From positions 126,665 through 142,226 of the forward strand of contig NZ_ML142850.1 in NCBI RefSeq assembly GCF_004138495.1: a stretch of DNA of 15,562 nt. The letters are read 5' to 3'. A program made the translations under genes and the position numbers. Origin of the DNA: Phytoactinopolyspora endophytica. GTDB lineage: Bacteria; Actinomycetota; Actinomycetes; Jiangellales; Jiangellaceae. The notes under the pieces were generated by a model. It had not been told where the DNA came from. It searched no databases and saw only the letters and a list, made by a program, of their open reading frames with translations. Position 1 is the stretch's first letter. The number at the start of each line of letters is the position of its first letter. Of this stretch, positions 12,249-15,562 are shown in pieces.

Positions 12249-13085
12249 CTACGCAAGGAACGTAGACAACGCGTCCGCGACGTCGTCGGGGTTGTCTTCG
12301 GGTGCGAAATGCCCCGCCGCCCGGATCGTCTCCAGGCGAGCGCCCGGGATCGACCCGGCGAGGCGCTCGCCGGTGGCGGGCGGAAGCCACTCGTCCTGCT
12401 CACCCCACAGCACCAGCGTGGGAGCTGAGATCTGGTCGAGCCGAGCTACGACGTCCCGGGTGTCCTCGAAGCTCACAGCCGCGACCTGGTCGATCCAGCG
12501 CTGTTGGCCGGCGGATCCCGCCCACGGCGCGTGGTACGCCCGCGCGACGGCATCGGGCATCGGCTGATGGGTGGCGGTCTGCAGCCGTGCGGTGATGATG
12601 TCGTCGAAGATGTGCTGGGGCATCGTGCGGTAGACATCGGAGTGACGCTGCATGTGCTCGGTGAACGGCGTATTCCACGGCCCGAGCACGGCCGCGTCCA
12701 GCAACGCGAGGCGACGGACCGGCACGCCCTCGACCAGGTGTGCCCGGGCCACTATCCCTCCCCCGATGTCATGCCCGACCAGGCTCGGCTCGTTCAGGCC
12801 CCAATGCTCGATCAACTCGGCCAGCGTCCTGCTCTGCTCCGCGATCGATGGGACGGCTCCGGGGCCGAGCCGAGAACCGCCGAAACCCAGGAGGTCCCAC
12901 GCGTAGACTCGATACCGACGAGCCAGCACCGGGACGACGCCGCGCCACAGATACGACCATGCCGGCGTGCCATGGGTCAGCACGACGGGAGGCCCGTCGC
13001 CCCACACGCCGGTAGCAACCTCGCCGCCGGATACCTGGACGTGGTGCTGGAGCTTCCACGACCCGTCCGCCGCTCTTACATTCAT
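12249..13085 (-). CDS. Alpha/beta hydrolase with Asp nucleophile (epoxide hydrolase/dehalogenase-like)
   Basis: A 278-aa alpha/beta-hydrolase. The oxyanion-loop motif HGTP (38-41) precedes WSYLWR. The nucleophile elbow is VGHDIGGG, so the nucleophile position is Asp106, not Ser. The rest of the triad is Asp231 (WGEQDEWLPP) and His259 (AAGHFAPEDNP). An Asp nucleophile is characteristic of epoxide hydrolases, haloalkane dehalogenases and fluoroacetate-dehalogenase-like enzymes. The Trp that follows the nucleophile in most haloalkane dehalogenases and many epoxide hydrolases is Ile here, so neither activity can be assigned. A helical cap (about 135-205) is present. ATG at 13085 has GGGAGG 5-6 nt upstream. 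The gene is divergent from the CGNR regulator, with 65 bp between starts, and is a likely target. Confidence 0.92.
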   Translation of the reverse strand: MNVRAADGSWKLQHHVQVSGGEVATGVWGDGPPVVLTHGTPAWSYLWRGVVPVLARRYRVYAWDLLGFGGSRLGPGAVPSIAEQSRTLAELIEHWGLNEPSLVGHDIGGGIVARAHLVEGVPVRRLALLDAAVLGPWNTPFTEHMQRHSDVYRTMPQHIFDDIITARLQTATHQPMPDAVARAYHAPWAGSAGQQRWIDQVAAVSFEDTRDVVARLDQISAPTLVLWGEQDEWLPPATGERLAGSIPGARLETIRAAGHFAPEDNPDDVADALSTFLA

Positions 13086-13150
13086 CCGAACCTCCCTTGT
13101 AATGGGTATACTTGAGCTTTAACCGTTACCGTACCGGCATGGAGTAAGGC
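13086..13150. promoter_or_regulatory. Divergent promoter region of the hydrolase and CGNR genes
   Basis: This 65-bp AT-rich gap contains GTATAC, usable as a -10 on either strand (TATACT at 13107-13112 on plus, TATACC on minus), and a repeat-rich stretch TTTAACCGTTACCGTACCGG with TAACCGTTA as an imperfect dyad. These are operator-like, but no -35 matches and no known motif was recognised. Confidence 0.35.
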
Positions 13151-13744
13151 TTGCAAACTGATTTCAGCGATTACGGCGTTGGTGCCGTTTTGGCGACCGA
13201 CCTGGTCAACACGTCACCCGAGGTGCGCGGCGCCGGCGAAGTCCTTGTTGACGCGGCATCGCTGGTGCACTTCCTCACGGAGCATCGGGTCATACCTGAT
13301 GCCCTCCCGAACGACGCGCAGCCGACCGAGAGGGATCTCTCCCAGGTCCATGCCCTGCGTCAGGAGATCCGGTCCATCCTCGAAGCGAACACTGAGGACC
13401 AAGCAGTCGAGAGCGCCAACGCACTGGTCACTCGCACGGGCGTCGGCCCGGTCCTACGACGCGGCACCGAGGGCCGGTGGGGGTGGCACGTCGCCACGGC
13501 GCCGCACGCGTCACTCGCCGATGAGCTGGCCGTCCTGATCGGAACCGGGCTGCTCGGCGCGCTGCACACACTCGGCCACGATCGTTTCCGGCACTGCGCA
13601 TCTCCGACGTGCCACGGCATGTTCGTCGACACCAGCCGCGCTGGACGTCGCCGTTACTGCATGCCTGACCTGTGTGGCAACCGCGTCAACGTCGCCAACC
13701 ATCGCGCTCGCCGGCAGGCGATCGACGCTACCGAGCCGCGATAG
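13151..13744 (+). CDS. CGNR zinc-finger / ABATE-domain regulator
   Basis: A 197-aa protein. The N-terminal domain (about 10-140) matches the ABATE/PF07336 stress-response layout (GVGAVLATDLVNTSPEVRG..., LRQEIRSILEAN). The C-terminal treble-clef finger (PF11706) has Cys149 and Cys154 (CASPTC), then Cys170 and Cys175 (YCMPDLCGNR), with the CGNR signature at 175-178 and basic residues after it. Such proteins are thought to be DNA-binding regulators with a ligand-sensing N-terminal domain. Start is TTG at 13151 with GGAG (13141-13144) 6 nt upstream; an ATG at 13139 is out of frame and ends after two codons. It is divergent from one hydrolase gene and 29 bp before another, so it probably controls both. 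Confidence 0.92.
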   Translation: MQTDFSDYGVGAVLATDLVNTSPEVRGAGEVLVDAASLVHFLTEHRVIPDALPNDAQPTERDLSQVHALRQEIRSILEANTEDQAVESANALVTRTGVGPVLRRGTEGRWGWHVATAPHASLADELAVLIGTGLLGALHTLGHDRFRHCASPTCHGMFVDTSRAGRRRYCMPDLCGNRVNVANHRARRQAIDATEPR

Positions 13745-13773
13745 GGTGTCGTCTGAGATCGGAGGCGGAGCAC

Positions 13774-14751
13774 ATGCGCTACCGGGACTGGGGCGAACGT
13801 TCGACGCGTTGGGCCGGAATCCGCAGCACCACCGTCGACGTGGCCGGCACCAGCGTCCACATGCTCACCGCGGACGCGAGCGCCGACGTCCCACCGGAAG
13901 CACCCGCGCAGCTGCTGGTCCACCCCATGGCCAACGGCGCCACGATGTGGCTCGACGTGATCCGGCCGTTGACCGCGTACGGGCCGGTGATCGCCCCCGA
14001 CCTGCCCGGTGCGTTGTTCGGTCACACCGAATCACCACATTGGGCCGCCCCGCGCGCCGAACCCAGCGCCCGGTTCCTGCGCGCTCTGATCAGCACGCTC
14101 CGCCTCGGTCCGGCAGTCGTGCACGGTTGGTCGATGGGCGGCCACGTGGCGCTACGATTCGCGCATCTCGCACCGCAGCACGTCGAACGGCTCGTGCTGA
14201 TGAACCCCACACTGCCTGGACCTCTGACCATGGCTGAAAGGTTCGGGTGGCAGACGCTCGGCCGGCTGGCCGACAGCGCAGGCCCGGCGATGGCTCGCGG
14301 AACGGTCCGGTTCTGGGGCAGCCGTACGATCGAGGCCAAACTGCGTTACGTCACCGATCCCGAGAAGCTCTCGACCAGCGCAGCCGAATACAGCGGCGGA
14401 GATCCGTCGCGGCTGGCGCCCGAAAATCCGATGCTCTGGGCGGATCAGCTGCGTGAGCTCCAGAGCAGGCCGGAGAAGATGGCCGCCGCGGCCACGGCGT
14501 TCGCATCGGTCGTCTCGGCGATGTTCATCGACCGCCGCCCCGCCCTGGAAGCCATCGACGGCGTCGATGTGCCCGTGCTCCTGCTGTGGGGCGAGCACGA
14601 TCCTCTGATCACGCGTCCGGTTATCGACTACGTGACCGGGCGCCGGCCTGACTGGGCGCTGCACGTGCTTCAAACGGCAGGACACATCGCGCCCCTGGAG
14701 CTCCCCCAGGCCTACGCCGATGCCGTCGGCCTATGGCTCGCTCGCGGCTAG
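13774..14751 (+). CDS. Alpha/beta hydrolase with Ser nucleophile
   Basis: A 325-aa alpha/beta-hydrolase with a canonical triad: Ser120 in the elbow HGWSMGG, Asp276 in LLWGEHDPL and His304 in TAGHIAPLELP. The oxyanion region reads VHPMANGATMW (about 49-59) rather than the usual HG. A cap region lies at about 150-255. There is no signal peptide, so it is probably a cytoplasmic esterase, lactonase or C-C hydrolase; sequence alone does not say which. ATG at 13774 is chosen because GGAGGCGGAG lies just upstream (13761-13770); the frame is open to 13672 within the CGNR gene. The 29-bp gap after the CGNR gene supports an operon. Confidence 0.92.
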   Translation: MRYRDWGERSTRWAGIRSTTVDVAGTSVHMLTADASADVPPEAPAQLLVHPMANGATMWLDVIRPLTAYGPVIAPDLPGALFGHTESPHWAAPRAEPSARFLRALISTLRLGPAVVHGWSMGGHVALRFAHLAPQHVERLVLMNPTLPGPLTMAERFGWQTLGRLADSAGPAMARGTVRFWGSRTIEAKLRYVTDPEKLSTSAAEYSGGDPSRLAPENPMLWADQLRELQSRPEKMAAAATAFASVVSAMFIDRRPALEAIDGVDVPVLLLWGEHDPLITRPVIDYVTGRRPDWALHVLQTAGHIAPLELPQAYADAVGLWLARG

Positions 14752-14836
14752 GAACAGCCGAGCCGACTATCCGCACACTGGAACGTCGCCAACCCATCCA
14801 ACCGGATCAACAGCTAAGCAGGAAGGCAGGAGCAGC

Positions 14837-15535
14837 ATGCCCCCGCACACTGACATCGAGCTCGTCGTGTTCGACATCCTGGGTACTCTCGTCAACGAGC
14901 CCGCCGGAGTCCACAACAGCATCCGCGAAATGGTTCCGACCGGCAGCGCCGGCCACGTCGACGACCTCGTCGAGGTGTGGCAGCGGCACGTCGCGGATCA
15001 GCAACGGAAGATGCTCGACGGCCGCCGGCCCTACGCCAACAGCGACGTCGTCGACCGCGAAGCAGCTGAACTCGTGGCGACAACGTGCGGCGTCACCGAC
15101 GCTGTCGCCGTCGACAGGCTCGCCACCGCCGAACGGCGGCTCGATCCCTGGCCCGACACCATCGAAGCCCTCGAAAGACTCGCACCGCATTTCCCACTTG
15201 TAGGCCTGTCCAACGCGAGCCGAGAAACGCTGACCCGTCTCAATGCCCACACCCGAATGCGATGGCACTACCTGCTCTCGGCGGAGGACGCCCAAAGCTA
15301 CAAGCCCGCCCCTGACGTCTATCGGCTCGCTGTCGACATCGCCGGCGACAGTGCACCCGAGCACATACTCATGGTCGCCGCTCACGCATGGGACCTCCGG
15401 GGCGCACAAGCACTGGGCCTGCGCACGGCCTACGTCCAACGGCCCGTCGGAGACCCACCCCTCGCCACCGACTCGTTCGACTACCACACCGCTGGCCTCG
15501 CCGATCTTGCCGCTGCAATCCTCGTAGGCGTCTGA
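14837..15535 (+). CDS. HAD-superfamily hydrolase, haloacid dehalogenase type II-like
   Basis: A 232-aa HAD protein. Motif I is VVFDILGTL with nucleophile Asp13 and Thr17; motif II LSNAS (Ser125, Asn126); motif III YKPAPDVY (Lys156); motif IV MVAAHAWDLRGAQALGLRTAYVQRP with Asp186. The single Asp of motif I (no DxD) and the AHAWD...GLRTAYVxRP ending are typical of L-2-haloacid dehalogenase-like enzymes, which release halide from 2-halo acids through an Asp ester. The Tyr of FDxYGTL is Leu here, and the Ser/Asn of the L-DEX SSNAWD segment are Ala/His, so the true substrate may differ. ATG at 14837 follows GGAAGGCAGGAG; the frame is open further upstream without support. It lies 85 bp after the Ser hydrolase gene, probably in the same transcription unit. 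Confidence 0.9.
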   Translation: MPPHTDIELVVFDILGTLVNEPAGVHNSIREMVPTGSAGHVDDLVEVWQRHVADQQRKMLDGRRPYANSDVVDREAAELVATTCGVTDAVAVDRLATAERRLDPWPDTIEALERLAPHFPLVGLSNASRETLTRLNAHTRMRWHYLLSAEDAQSYKPAPDVYRLAVDIAGDSAPEHILMVAAHAWDLRGAQALGLRTAYVQRPVGDPPLATDSFDYHTAGLADLAAAILVGV

Positions 15536-15562
15536 GCGCGCCGGAGTGACCTGCACGTGCGT

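Noticed and set aside
13794..13803. CGAACGTTCG as an SOS (LexA) box
   Set aside because: The actinobacterial box needs four bases between GAAC and GTTC, and this site is inside a coding region.

Overview
The window is high-GC DNA with GC-rich third codon positions, GTG/TTG starts, short promoters and several start codons that look leaderless. Together with an IdeR/DtxR-type iron box, a CGNR zinc-finger regulator, a PF13796-type sensor kinase and very acidic lipoproteins, this points to a chromosomal segment of an actinomycete (Actinomycetota). The lineage cannot be fixed from sequence alone. No rRNA, tRNA, CRISPR array, insertion sequence or phage gene was seen.

Layout, left to right. 1-2.5 kb: 3' part of a heavy-metal MerR regulator (+), convergent with a Crp/Fnr-like regulator (-); upstream of the latter lie a four-helix membrane protein (-) and an MmcQ/YjbR-like protein (-). 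2.5-4.8 kb: a UPF0104/LPG-synthase-type membrane protein (+), then an iron-siderophore substrate-binding lipoprotein (+) whose start codon sits on a near-consensus iron box. 4.8-7 kb: an aldo/keto reductase (-) divergent from a SurA-N-domain lipoprotein (+), which is preceded by a possible 28-codon overlapping small ORF. 7-9 kb: a PadR regulator and an SRPBCC protein (-), divergent from an SGNH hydrolase (+); the 47-bp gap holds three operator-like boxes with a 16-bp period. 8.9-12 kb: a UbiA prenyltransferase, then a histidine kinase and NarL-type response regulator with a 4-nt overlap (all -). A 49-bp concentric dyad lies between ubiA and the kinase gene. 12.2-15.5 kb: an Asp-nucleophile alpha/beta hydrolase (-), divergent from a CGNR regulator, a Ser alpha/beta hydrolase and a type II haloacid-dehalogenase-like HAD protein (+).

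The most interesting signals are regulatory: the iron box covering a leaderless-looking promoter; the phased padR/SGNH operator with both predicted -10 elements inside boxes; the concentric dyad before the kinase; and a 10-mer (TTCATGATCA) shared by the last two regions, which bracket the SGNH hydrolase and two-component genes. The 12.2-15.5 kb hydrolase cluster resembles a small catabolic unit under a CGNR regulator, but its substrate is unknown.
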